From positions 13,082,001 to 13,146,000 of the forward strand of contig NC_053184.1 in assembly GCF_905163445.1 (NCBI RefSeq): 64,000 nucleotides of DNA, read 5' to 3'. The DNA comes from Pararge aegeria. Taxonomy: Eukaryota; Arthropoda; Insecta; Lepidoptera; Nymphalidae. Shown here in pieces: positions 47,173 to 61,900 of the stretch (within the stretch, counting starts at the first letter, position 1; the number at the start of each line of letters is the position of its first letter). Made by a program: the position numbers and the translations under genes. The notes under the pieces were generated by a model. That model was not told the DNA's origin, did not search any database, and saw nothing but the letters and a program-made list of their open reading frames with translations.

Positions 47173-50100
47173 CTATTCGGGCGGCAGAGGTAAATCGTCA
47201 TCAAATTCTTCCAAATGTTTCTTTTTACTTTCAGAGCGGCCAAAGGATCGCGTCATCGGTTGCATGGAATCATGGGCGAATGTGTCTTGGGTATATCTAG
47301 AAAGAGAATTACATATTTTATACGTATGCAATATTGAACATAGGTCCAGTCATTTTTATTTTGGGGACAGTTTTACTAAACTAGTTAGTTTAAAAACGGC
47401 ACTAAGGCTATGATGTATTACAGTAATCATAATAACGAAAAACCTTTGTTCAATAACGTGCATACTACCTACGCTACTGGACGCGTACCAAACAAAGTGA
47501 CAGGAGTGCTTGATTTTACTTTTGCATGTGATGTTAGGGCTGTATCTTATTTCTTTCGGTAAAAACGATGGCAGTGGTCTACTGAAAAACCTTTGGCGTT
47601 TCGGTTTCACGGATAAATCTCAGAGACAGTAAATAAGGTACCTCTATAGCCTTTGAAGTATTATTTGGTTCTTATATATAGTTTCAAGTAAGCGTACCTT
47701 GTGTTATGGGTACTAAGATAAATTATGAATAATAAACACAAATACTTATAATATACAGATTAACACACAGACACTGAAAAATATTGATGTTCGTCACACA
47801 CACACATGTTCCAGTTGTGGGAATCGAACCCACAGACACAGAAAGCAGGGTCACTGCCCACTGCGCCAGTCTGCCGTCAAAAGTAGGCTGGTATTTGCCT
47901 TTGTAGCATTGTACACCGCTTACAACTACGGCTTGCTCAGTTCAAAATAAAATGTTTATACCAACAATTCTACTAAACTAATATTACCTACCACCTTCTG
48001 ATTCTAAAATAATTTACCTACATTATTTGAATTTTCATTATTAATTTTAACTGCGCAATACACGATTTACATATGTCACAAATTTTATTTACATATAAAT
48101 TCATGACTTGGAAATTGGAATTGATAAGTGAATTAAATCTGTTTAATATTTATGAGTTACACTATGACGTAGTGTATTTTTTATTAATAAATAAATCCTA
48201 AATTTCATATAATCTTTTCTAATTCAACTCATTCAATATTTAGGAGTCTAAATTGTTAGGAGAGATGTTATTATTAGGAAAATGGCTAAAATCACTCCAT
48301 TTTTTTTTGGAGTATGCCAAAGAACAAGAACAAAGAAGCAGAATGAATAAGAAATTTGCATGACAAACTGGTTCGAACCTAGTCGGGCATACTTGGGCAA
48401 AATCCACGTGAGTTTTATTGATAACATAATATATCTGACAGAAAATTAAGCATGAAAACTTATTTGATAAACTGGAGTTTCGTTGATAACGAAGGTTATT
48501 TTACTTGCCCTCTGATAATTTTTTAAGAGAACTCAGCACAAACAAATTCATTATTTTTATACAAGTGACTTGCGTTTTAGGCTTTTTACATAGCGCACAC
48601 TGATGTCACACTGACTTGGCTTACAAAGAGGCAAAACGTCATCGCCAATGGCCTTGAAAATGAAAATGCAAGATTTGGACAGATTTATGCCAAAAATAGG
48701 TAGATTAAAAATATTATGAAAAATAAGCTTAATTTGCTATGCTCCACGAGAAGCAGGAGACAGATTCTACTACTTTTCGTGGATCTTATGGTTTAATTTA
48801 TAATTTCTTAAATCCTTATACTGTAAGTATCTGCGCACGTTTAGACTCACGAGATGTTGACTTTACAATGAATAATTTGTTAAGTCAATTTCATTGTAAA
48901 ATTTCATGATTCTCCTGCTTTTCTCAAACTATAGCAAATTAAGCTTAATTTTCATAATATATCACGGATTTCTACAAAGTAACGCCAAATGCTTCTATCT
49001 AAGATTAAATAAAACAAAATCGGAAAAATAAATCCTACATGATACACTTTCAGATTTTTAAAAATCCCAAAGGGTTAGGGTTATCTTTGGGATTTATGAT
49101 ATTATGATATTATGATTTCTTTGTGTGAAAAGTTTTCGACGGCCGATTGGTGCCGCCAGGGGGCAGCGACCCAAGTGTATTGTCGTAGTAGGTATATTTA
49201 TTTTTATTATTTATTGCGCGTTTCGTTTAGCGTTGCAAAATTTCGTCAAGATCGGTTTTGACTGTAATAAATAAATATTTAACAAAGGCAGCTTGCTAAA
49301 AAACCGCATGAACTGTTCCCGAGTGCTTGTCCAGGATCTAGAGTATTCCATGTCCATTAACAGGATGCAAGCTACGTATGTTGCAGATTTGATCTAGTTT
49401 ATTACAGTGGTTGACTCGAGCAGAAAAACGAACACACAAACAACAGACACATTTCCTCATTTTTAATATTAGAATGGATAACTGAGGAACACTTACGAGC
49501 GCGCTCGCGTCGCAGATCCAGACGCGGATATTGCACTGTCCGTCCGTGGTATACCTGAAAATTATTATTATCAGGAATTAAGCAGCAAAATGTTAAAAAC
49601 TGTAATTATATACACTGAGATGTTTTTACCTCGACTAACCCTCGACTGCAATCTTTTAGCCTAAGGTGATAGCGGGCTAACCTCTTAGAGGTTTGCCCGA
49701 TATATTAAACCCTGTCAATATGCTAAATAGTTTGGCGATTCGTTTCGCCTCCCAACAAACAAAGTAGAGACATATATCTTCCACCTGAAGGTAAAATGTA
49801 CGATATCTTTCGACAAATAAGCGTTAACCACCTTCATACTAAATTTGTAAGAAATAGAGCTTTTTAAGTAAAAAATCTCTCACATTCTCTTTTACTCATT
49901 ACATCAGGATTGTTATTATTTTGATAAAACCTTTCTTCATCCCAGCGGTCCGACCTCGTGACAGTCCTTGCCGAACAGTGCGGACAATAACATCTCACTG
50001 ACTATATTGAATTTTAATGGACGATTGGTAAAATGCGCATTGAAGAATAATTATTGGCATATAAACATATTCATATTTGAAGGTTAATAATTAATTAGAG

Positions 50101-53100
50101 CTAATAAACCGACGCCATAACCTCATTCTCGTAATTAACTTTTACGGTCATTACAGAGATTTATTTACAACACTAAACTTTTCAAATTTTAATAACAGCG
50201 ACCATATTTTTCTTATAAATAATACTTCCATCCTATAATAATGTTCGGTGAATCTCTTCCTAAAATTACCAAATTTTGGTAAGTTTTTTCGTTTAATTGT
50301 TTGCGCAGACGATTTATCTTTGCATCTTCAACGTCTTTTCCGCACTATGAAAAACACCGCTCTGAAAATGGTCATTCTACCTAGGTTTATCTAGGTAGAA
50401 TGACCTAGGTTTACCTAGGTAAGGTAGGTGTACCTAGATAGAATGTCCGTTTGAAGGCAATGGAAGTTTTTGAAAAAGTAACTTGTTATTGTGATAAAAT
50501 ATAACATCCACCATTATAGGTGACCCATCGTTATCAATTATTGTTTTTCACCCGCGAGACAACAACTTATATATTAATAAGAGAACTGGTTTGATCCGGT
50601 TTTGTTTATCTGAGGTCTATGTGCCACATCGGCCACTGTGCTGTAATCGACAGCCGCCCAGTTAGGTAGAAATCATACTGCCTAGTCACCTTTTATCTAT
50701 TTGATTAAATAATCATGTTATATAAAGCAAAGTGAGACCGCTACATCTGTCAATTCGAGAAGAGATTCTCAGACAAAAAGTACGTAACGAAAAAAAATTT
50801 AAGTACGTTTGCCGGACTACTGTACGATTTTTTTACACTTAAAAATGGCGTCACAGAGCTGCCGTATTGTTTTTTATTCACAGAGAATAAAAAAATATAT
50901 ATAGCCAAAACCAGGATAATGTACTGATTAAGTACGGGAGCTATGTTTGAATAAAGAAACTCATCAAAACATTATATTCCTGTCACGTGCATTTGTATGA
51001 AAATTAAACAAAAATAGTTTATATTGTAGAAAACTTCTAATAAAATCCTTAAAAGTGGCTTAAACTTGAATCAAACTCATTTTAAGTAACGCTACTTGGA
51101 ATGGGCTGAAATAAGCATACCAAGCGCCCACTTGGGCTGCAGAATATATCATACCTAAAAAAGATTATGGGGGTCAAAGTTAAGCACAAAATAAATTTAA
51201 ATTAAGAATAGTTTACAATTTGGCTGATGGTCCATTTTAATACATGGGGCCGTGTGCAAAACCCGCCAAATTTGTCAACCTTCGTGACGTTAATTATAGA
51301 CTACCATATACGGCAGATACGATAATGTACCTATATACATATATATATATAGTGTGTCCATAATAATAAAAAAAAAAAAAAAATGAATAGAATATGGGAA
51401 ATATAGAGATACCTACACCTTTATAAAGGTCTGAAATTGTCTGATTTTTAGGTACAATGACGTGGGCTAGGTAGAGCTAAGGGATAAAAAACTTAGGTCG
51501 GCAACTCTGCTGAAATGTGTGCTGGTGGACTTAGTTGTCTCTCCCCAGCTTCACACGGATGCCCTTACAAATGGCGCGAATATTACGGATATTCGAGCGA
51601 CCTCTCTATCTGTACAATAAAATTCTTTGAGCAGCTTTTATTGAAACACACACTTTATAGTAATAAATAACACGTAAATTTCCACAGAATACCAGAAATA
51701 ACGAGTTTAGTTTATCTATCGCTTGTGTGCTACTTTTCATGTCATTTCTGGTTATATGTCTGATTGGTGTTAGAGCTCAGCAACATCAGTGCCCGAGTGT
51801 AAGTTGCCAAGTAAACAAATCCTTAGCCGCACTTCTTACTTTTCGAAGTTATATGCGTTTTTAATTTAAGCAATTAAATATCACTTGTTTCAAGGGTACG
51901 GATGAACATCATGTGGAAACCTGCATTCCTGAGAGTTCTCCATAATGTTTGTATGGGCGTGAAAACTCTACTAATTCGCACTAGGCCAAAGTGATGGCCC
52001 TTTTAAAATTTCTTTTTACATATTAAAAAAAGACAACCTCTCTTCTTTCATTTTATTTAGCAATCATCATGACAATAAATGTGCCATGAAAAAGATGTTG
52101 AAATTTTAAATGAGTTCTTTATTTTAACACCGCCTAAACCCTTCTCACTCTTGCACTAAGTATAGTCAGTATTAGTTTCCATATGATGCGCTCATGCAAC
52201 ACGTCAAGTCAATTAATTAATTACCTTGGATTTGTTGTATGGGCGATTGGCTCGCTCCTGAAGACCCACTACTCGCTGACGTCACACTCACTGCGGATAA
52301 AACATTTGATATCAGCTTAAGTGTCATCATGTCAAACGGACTCCAAATTGTTAAAAGCGTGTTTAAATGTTTATGTTCTTAAAACAAAACACGATTAAAT
52401 GTTATCAGTAATAGTTCGCAAAATAAGTGTGCGTGCGTAATCAAGATGACAATTTATAAACATATTCAAGACAGATGATGGTTCTATTTTTGAAGATAGT
52501 ATCGATGATGCGATCTCAAGAACGAGTGGCGAACCCTCACTGGAAAACGCTGTCTGGTTAAACACAAGCTACTAAACTGAAGTAATAATTGAGTTGACAA
52601 CAGATTAATTAAACTATATACAGGTTCTAACATAACCAGCAAATTCCCCTTACTTCTGTTTTGTACTCTACGTTAAATGTCTAATCCTTACTTATATTAT
52701 AAATGTGAAAATGCGTTTGTTTGTTCGTTTGTCACGCCCTAACTAAGTAACTTTTTAAGTTGTTTCTTAGTAGGACGGGAAAAACATGGAACTTTATATC
52801 ACAGGCTAATAATCGGTTCCCACGCGATTTGTATATAACTCTAATAAACACAGACGAATTTCAAGAAAACGGAATCCAAATCCTGCGAGCATTTCGTGGC
52901 ATTAATTGACGTCATAAACATAAATTATTCTTATCGAGGTTCAAAGTTGGCGATAATGTTCTCACTTTTGATACCATTGTACCACTTAAACGAAAACAAC
53001 GGGGGGTTTGTGTCCGTGGAGTAACGAAAACAACTCAGTGTACAACATTCGCGATGGAATCTATTACATGGGTGATGTTTTATGATAGTTTATATAATTG

Positions 53101-56100
53101 ATAACAGAGAATTGCGTTTTGTTTTATTCTGCACTTGGCAACAACTATAATTTTCTGACGTAACCTCATACGTATCCATTCGATTCAAAACAGATGACTG
53201 ATTATTCAAAATTCATTTATTTCATGTAGGTTTACACTATAAGCACTTTTGAAACGTCAAGTCTGTCTGTTGACTCTACCACCGCCACGGAAGGCCGGTT
53301 CTACCGTGAGGAAGCCGGCAAGAAAGTATTGCTCTTTCCCACAACAACAATTTATATTTTACATTTTAACAATTATTATTTTATCTTCTGAGAGAGGAAA
53401 GCAGAGCCAGATGCTTTCAAGCAACCTTGTCATTAAGAAATTCAAAAATTGTACAATAACCTCGTCGTTATAAAATATAACATTCATCACAAAAAAAGCT
53501 AGCTAGGACAGCTAGTCCTAATATAAAAGTGTGTTCTCATTGCTAATCATTCAGCAAACCGATCGAATAAACAACAAGCTAATGAAAAATGCTTTTAAGG
53601 CATTAGACATGACTGCTGTTATTGTATCTACCTGAGTTATGTTCTATGAATGAGTTGATAATTGTTGAGAAAGATTAGAATTATTAGTTCCAAGAATTGG
53701 ATTTAATATTATTGCATATAATACGCAGTGTAAAACCGTGCTAAATACCCGATTATTTCAGTTAGATGTAGGTACAACTTGAATAGCATGCACGCGCAAT
53801 TTGCTGTTCTATATTTTAATTGTATGTACTTTAAAACTATTATGAAGTAAAAAGCTTTTGGCCATAAGAACGAATTTGTAAAGTTTCATATAACCATGAA
53901 AGTCGAGAATTCAGCAAAAACTCAAATAAACTTGCGGTCCCATTTACGGGTGCTTGGTTTGAGGCCGAGAATATATAGGATTTGGGTTAGCAATACTATA
54001 TACAGACCTCTTTCTTGCTGTTTGAGGCGCGCTTGCGCTCTTTGCAGTTCACGGCTCCAAGCACTCGTCTCTGATAGTCCCTGATCCCCGCATAGCTTTA
54101 CGATTAATTTCAAACCTGTGTCACAATAAAAAAATAGTACTGATGTACTCTGTTACACACATCGAACTGTTTATTCCTATCTGTCCCCCTGGACAGAACA
54201 GCGGGACAGATAGGAATAATCCACATCCACTTGTTATTCACCATTTACACGTTTATTTATTTCCATTAATTTTTATACCTGACTTTTAGGTTGGTACTTA
54301 CATTGAACGTTGTCGGGAAATCTCGAATTGAGTTTCTTATAAAGAGATAAGGCTTCTTGATAACGACCACTGGCGCGCAGACAGCCCCCTATAAGAAGCC
54401 CCCATTCCGCCTAAACAAAGCGAGAATATATTTATATTACTTAAAGTATACGAACGTACGTAACATGTTTCTGTGGAAAATGGCGGGCCACCTTCTAAAG
54501 ACTCTTATATCAAAGATAGTTTTCGCTCGAGGGACTAACTGGCTTTAAATTTAAAAACAAAAATCAAAGTTGCTAATTATAAGATTCTGGGTAAAATTTA
54601 TGATTAAGGGAAGCGAAAACACTCAACAGAATATTTAATAGTGTACATATATCTAAAAACAATTTTAAAAGTGCTTTCTGCATATGGATATCGGAAAACA
54701 GATAAGAATGAAAAAACATATAGAAACTGCTTCTTCTACGAAACCTGTTAATAAAGATTTACATTATTGGGCTGTAGTCTTGCAGCACGGCGATAGTACT
54801 GTATAGCATGCTCAGGCGAGGCCTCGCTGGCCAACCATTGTAGAGCAGTCACATCGCATGGCCAGACAGCTTCTACCTATACATTTGGAAATAAAACATT
54901 TAAAATTAAAAATGTTATTTAGTACAATAGTCTTACTCTTTAAGCACTATTGAAACGGCAAGTCAGTCCCTTTTAAGTGACTCTTCGGGTTCAGGAGGCA
55001 GATTAAACCGAGAAGTCTGTGCAGTTACTCATTTTCAATATCAACAATTCATTTTTATTTTTCTATCTTACGAGAGATGCAACCATATCATTAAGAATTC
55101 ATCTATTGTACGATAACCTCATTGTAGTAGATGTGTTGGTTCGAACGCACTGTCTAAACTTACATAAGTCTAGATTTGGTAGGTCTCACCTTATAAACAT
55201 AAAAACATACTCAATCTTAGCTCAAAAGCTGGAATTTGAAATTCTTTTGATTCTTAGACCAGATTAGATATAACACCCAGAACATAATAAACCTCAGTAA
55301 GTACGATTAACTATCGTTTACAGAGCTTAATTAGACTACAACGCTTCTGTACGATGCTAATGGAATAATTATTAATAAGGCTTGTCTGCAATTTCTCCAA
55401 ATTCAAATTCAAATTCAAATTCATTTATGTCAAGTAGGCCTACTTTATAAGCACTTTTGAAACGTCAAGTATGCATGTTTGTGTGACTCTACCACCGGTT
55501 CGGAAAGCAGATTCTACCGAGAAGAGCCGGCAAGAAACTCAGTAGTTGCTCTTTTCCAACATCAACATTTACAATCATTTTGCTATCTTGCGGGAGATGA
55601 GAGCAAGGCTCCGATTTACTTTTGTGAAGATCATTTGGTTTTTAATACTTCTAATACCTTTCTATTTTTTTCCAGTTTTATTTAGATAAAAATAAAATAC
55701 TTAATCATTGAAAAATGCCGCCGGTAATGTTTGTTTACACACAGATGACGTCACGCGCAGGTAACCGTGTTTCGTTGGGAGTAAACCACAGATAGAAAAT
55801 ACGATTATTTTAAAGTTTTATTTATTTATTTATTTATTTATACTCTTTTTGTGCACACAAATAAAAATACAGAAGAAGAATAAAAGAAAACACAGACAGT
55901 ATACAAAAGGCGGCGTTATCGCGGTTATTTAAACTTATAAATGAACTTTATTTTACTAAATTACTAATTAGATAATCGTTTCATGTTCATGCATTCTATT
56001 TATATACATTTTAGATTTTTTTAAATCAGTGTCCGGTCCTATTTTCTCGGGACTTTCGCAATTTGTTAGACTATCAACTTTACAGCATCCAGGACCATAA

Positions 56101-58956
56101 TTTAAGTGACAAACCGTATTCTGAGAGAAAAGCTAGTACCTACGTATTCTATTAAAATTGTTGGAACTCACATCTTGGTAGTGATGTTTTGCACTCTGCG
56201 TGTCGCCCAATTCGCTGTGCAATTGGGCCAGCGCGCAAGTCACACCGGCATCCCATGTACCTATCATGCTGTACCTACAAAGATACGACCACTTTACTAC
56301 CTCTAACATTTAATACGGAAGTACAAACTGAATAACCAACTAAAATTACTCTAAAAGTAGTCTTATACGAAACACTGGGAAAGGAACTTGTTATTTATGT
56401 ACAAGTACATTTATTAATTCCCACTTGTAATTTAAATACTCTAGAAAATCCTAGAACAGTTGGTTTATTGCCAACATTAAAACACCCAATGTACTAATAA
56501 CCATTATATAATCCAAACGGATGACATATTCTTATACGGAATTTCATAATAACCCTCCTTGGTTTTTTATCCCTTCTGCGCAAAGCTGTACTCAACAGAC
56601 AGCCACATTCTTACTGTCCGACGCGTAGTGTCTATACGAATTTCAAAAAATTGCCGTAAAAAATGTAGGTTGTTCGAATCTCCGCCATTTTTCTTCGATA
56701 TTTTTTTGTTTTGTTTACAAATAAAAAGACCGATTCAAGTTTTGGAAGCCCTCCGCCAAAAATTTAATATATTTCATAATAATAATTCCAAAATAAATAT
56801 TCCGCCCGAGTAGTACACTGGGTATTATTATTATGAAATATACGACATTTAAGAACATACTTATTATATACACACTACAATAAATAATTCGTTCATTAAT
56901 ACTTAGTTTATTTGTCTTAGTTTGTGTGTCTCAGTAATGGATGATATGACATTACTAGCACTGGTTGTTTTGGTGTTAGCAGTAAGCTAAGTTTCGGAAT
57001 CTTTTCAACAGTTTTCATATTATGGTAGAAGATAAAGTCTTGTAGGCAACTTTTGATAATTGGGTATTAAAACACTCATATGATACTATTGTGTTTACTA
57101 CTATTGGTGGCTTTTATGGCTTCGCCTCGTGTGATTAAAACTCATTCGAGTTTTAATACCTCTTATTATACGACAGTTGCATAAATAACTATTATGGTTG
57201 AATATTATTTAAGAAATCGGTACTGAAATTTATCCGTCGTATATTTTCCGAAAAATCATGCTGGCAGCGGTAGCCAACTCTAATTTGTAGCCGTTTCTTG
57301 TTTTCGGTGTTTGTGATTTTGACTTCAGCTGATAATTATTCGAGCCGTAAAGGATTGGCTTCTCGGAAGAGGAGTGGCATTGGGATTGTAAGAGGAAGCC
57401 ATAACAACTGACGTGTTTGGATTTTAGGCTACGCCTTAATTCCAGAAACAGAAAAATACTTGAAGAAACAACATAGGTAGGTATCCAAAAATAAATTGCG
57501 GAATTTCTAATCGAACCCTCGTAATCCGTAGTCCATATAGACCAGCGGGACATATGAGTTTTTTTCCAGGCATACCAATGTTCCGCGGCATTAGCCGCAT
57601 TGTCATCGGTCTGCGAGCGAGCGATGCGCGCAAGGCCGGCCGCAGCCAACGCACGCAAGGTGGAACCCGCGCCCGTTGCGTTACGGATGCGTTGCCAACG
57701 GGCCTCTGCGCCGCTCTCTTCACCCGTCATCTCGAGGACGAGGGCTGAAAAATGACTACAAATGTGAAAAGAGAATGGACTGCAGTCTCTTGAAAGTGAC
57801 ACCGAGTCAAATTTCAGGGAAGAGGGGATTTTCAGCCAATTTAAAGTTCTATTAAGATATTTTTTGAAACATATTTTATTTTAATTTAACGTCAAGCTGA
57901 CATTTTGCGTAAAATTAGTGGAAACTATAAGTTCGCCTCAAGCCGTCGAGTCAAAGTCTTAAGTTATAAACACTTTTGAATTGTCAACTTTGTCCCGGTT
58001 TTAGTAACTCTACGGGTAATGCCGCATTAGTTCGTTGCGTATCGTTATCACAACGGGTCTACGCGTTAAAGCCGATCTTGTGTTGCAAAGACGCAACACT
58101 TAATTATTGCATGTCTTTTAATATACAGGGTGAAAAAAAATCATAACTCAAAAACTACGGAAAATCGGGGAACATACATGGGGGTGATTCAGGTAGCCTT
58201 AATGGTGTTCTACCTCTGGACAACTGCTGGACACAATTTCTAGTAATGTTAGATTGGCGACTCTCATGGCACCCTCATGTCGAATTTGTGAATGGAAGAA
58301 TAAGGAAGCTTGTCTGGATTTTTAAAACGCTGAGACACGTAACAACAAAAAAATTATTGACTCAGATTTACGTAACATTGGGTCAATCCATTTTGGGATA
58401 TTGCATTTCAACATGGGGTGCTGCTTCAAAAACAAAGTTTCTAGAAGTTGAAAGAGGTCAAAGGTCTTTACTAAAAGTTATGTTTTTCAAACCATACAAA
58501 TTTTCAACTGTAGACCTATATAACCATTGTGAGTTACTAACGGTTAGAAAATTATATTTACTTTCATAATTACTAAGAGTACATAAAAAATTACCTTACA
58601 ATAATGGCAAACTTAAAACGAGGAGAAGAAATATGGTTTTACATTCAATTCCAAGTAGGACTAAATTTGCTTCCCAAAAATTTACCAGGAAATCGACTTA
58701 TCTCTACAACATAATTAACAGTAAGTTAAATATTTATCCATTAGCACTTCATAATTGCAAAAAAGTGCTTACTGAGTGGTTGCATAAATTGAACTATTAT
58801 GAAACGGAGGATTTCATGCAACAAATGTACGTATGAATTTTGCATCCCATACATTGTCATGAAAAGACACACAAGCACACGTTTATAACTTATACATCCA
58901 TTCGTTTACACATACACTCACTTACACACATACGCACACAAACACACGCACACGAC

Positions 58957-58989
<33 letters not shown>

Positions 58990-61900
58990 ACACACACCTT
59001 CACACACACACACACACACACACACGCACGCATACACACTAACGCACCTCAAGTAGACACACATGTTGTAATTATCTTTGGTTTACCTTTATAACTTTGA
59101 ATTATACTTAATTTTGATTTATATAACTTTGATCTACTTATTTATTTCAATTTGTATATGATGTTACGGAAGAGCGGGGCCGCCTGCCACAAGTGCTAGT
59201 AGTAATACTAGTAACTTACTAGGATGACCCCAATTTCAATGTATTATTTTGCTGTACGAAACGAAATAAATATTTTTAATTTAAAAAAAAAAAAAAAAAA
59301 AATTTCTGGACACCTGTATATGGAAAACGACGCAGCGTTGACTGCATCGAACAACAACAACGCACTTAACAACGCTCCAACGCGCCTCGTTTCTACCAAG
59401 AAGAATTCAGCAAGGACAAAGAGAAGTAGCAGTTAGGAGAATACCAGAGTCATGCATCACAATGAGGTCGGTAGGGTCGAGGTGTGTGGCCGCGGCGAGG
59501 CGGCCGGCCACGCTGACGGCTACCGGGGCGGTGGGCTGAGGTGAGGGCGTCGCCCCAGGAGACGCGGGCTGCTTGGAGGCAGCCAAGTCGGCTAACGCGC
59601 CGCACACCCGCGCCGCGCAGCCGTACGGATCGTCCCGCGACGCTGCTTCGCTTAGCGATCGCGCCTCCGAATACTTTCCCAACTAAAAAACAAGCATAGA
59701 TTAAAAATTTGCCTTGGTAGTTTGCCAATACTTCTTTTTATTATCACGCTATCAGTTAGCCCTATAACGCAAACTCTACTGGTAGTAAGTGATGACGCAG
59801 TATTATCTGCTAGTGGGGTAACCTGTTAGGGGTAGGGGTAACCCTTTTACGCAGTATTGCTCCGGAACGCTTAATCGCTTGGCGGCACGGAGTTCTTTCA
59901 ATGATTAATGGGTTTGTTTGCACCAGCCTAATCAGCAAGTTATAGCGTCGGCCCAGGTTATTCCATTTGTTCGTGAGGCTAGAGTCCATTATCCAGCAAC
60001 TTGACATTAAAATGAGATATGTGCAGAAATTATTTTTATTAACTACTTCCCGAATATACACGATAAAGGCCTTATTAATAAACTGACATGGACATTGACA
60101 TTGAGCTCAGAAGATTTTCTCAAGTATTACTGTAGTCCGAACTTAATAACCTGTTCTTAACGATGTCGAGTATAAGATGCTTTTAGTATCAAGTTCAAAT
60201 TCAAATTCAAAATTTCTTTATTCATGTAGGCCTATCACAGGCACTTATGAAGCGTTCATACATATCTGTTTACATAATTGTAAGAGGATGGTGAAAACTT
60301 CGTTCGCCAACCTAAATCTAAAGCTACGAGGGTTCCAAACGCGCCCTGGTCTAAGAAGAGCCCACAACAAACCTAGACGGGTAAATTTTTTTTGTTATCA
60401 CCATCTTCCAGTAAATTTATATTAAGCTATGAAGCTAGAGCAATTCACACCCAAGCTTTTTTTTCGTTTAAGTAATCCTTAATATTATAATAGGATTTTT
60501 CTGTTTTATATAAACTATGAACTTATTGAGAGACATCTCAAAGATTTCATTTCGTAATTTGTTCATTTGCTCATTTGATCGAAGGTGACGATAGTAATAT
60601 CGCCCTTAGCTAAATGTTAATAATACAAGCATTCGTTATAGTTCTTATGTTCTGTAGGTGTACCTACGTAAATGCGACAGAAATTTATTCGACAATTTAT
60701 AGCGATCTCAATAGGTTTGTTATTAAAACGTGAGAGAAATTCAAATAACAATTACCGCGTATGCCACGAAAGCGGCATCAGCGTTAGCTTCTGCACGCAA
60801 AACTCGATCATTGGGATGTGCTCTCGCGACCGCTTTCAGCCGCTGCAGCGCTCGAACACCGGCAGCCATTGGTCCCGCACTTGAGTTTGAACCAGCTCCT
60901 GCAGCACCACGCAGCGCCGCTAAAGCGCTGCCAAGTTCCAGCCGCGCGCCTGCGACCCCACCCGAGTACCCGCGGAGAGCTTCGACGCACCAGGACGTAC
61001 CACTGTTAATATTAACAAAAAATGGGTTACATCAAGAACTTACAACAATTGAAGTTTGCTCATCGTTTTAATAGACAATAAGCAACTTTTGTCCGCTGTC
61101 CATGTCCGTCCATTACTAGTTGGCGAAAAAATAGGAGAGGAGGGTTGATCCTAGATTAATTGAAGCACGGGTGCCGTCTACACTTGACAACATTTGCTTA
61201 ACTGCATCTTAATCAGATGTTCCACATTATAACCATTAATTGGGAAACCATCCCCTATAAAAAAAGCAAAACTTAGCGGTCATGCTAGGAAGCAGTGGCG
61301 TGCACTTCATACATGCACAAAAGCACTGCATACCCTAAAACAATATAGCCCGTATAAGAGGAGGATTTTTTTCCATTTTAAGCAATTTTCCGGCTGTATG
61401 CATACCCTGGTAAGAAACCCAGTGCACGCAACTGCTAGGAAGACACAAAACGCCGCACTATATCCATCAAACTCAGGCGTGGATGCATAGCCTCATGTGC
61501 CAGTAGTTACTATTATAACTATATTACTTATTAATGGCCATAGTAGGTACTTGGGCGTTTTCTGAGACAAAAAACTCTTACAACCACTTGTTTGTTTCCG
61601 TTAGGTTGTGCGCCAGCGCGCAACGTCAAGTGTTCTTGTACAACACTGTGTTACAGTTAATTTATAAAGTGGTTAAATATTTAACTTTTGATATCTATAA
61701 ATTTATATTTGTCAGATATTGTATTAAATTGAATAGGATTTTTACAAATACGCTAATAATTATTATTTAGTTAATAAATAGTTGTCGAGAAATAATTAAA
61801 TTTATATTTGATTAACAACTAATGTTCATGACATTGAATATAAATACGACTGCATTATCGAGTCGAACGATGCAAAGATACCTCCGGGTGTCTAAGACGT

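Noticed and set aside
57230..57802. Minus-strand 190-codon open frame as a single gene
   Set aside because: Only 57,576-57,744 matches IFT88 and has flanking splice sites in the right phases; the remainder is intron read-through.
60730..61071. Plus-strand 113-codon frame rich in Ala and Pro
   Set aside because: It is the antisense shadow of the GC-rich IFT88 exon 60756-61002, whose frame joins its neighbours and matches IFT88.
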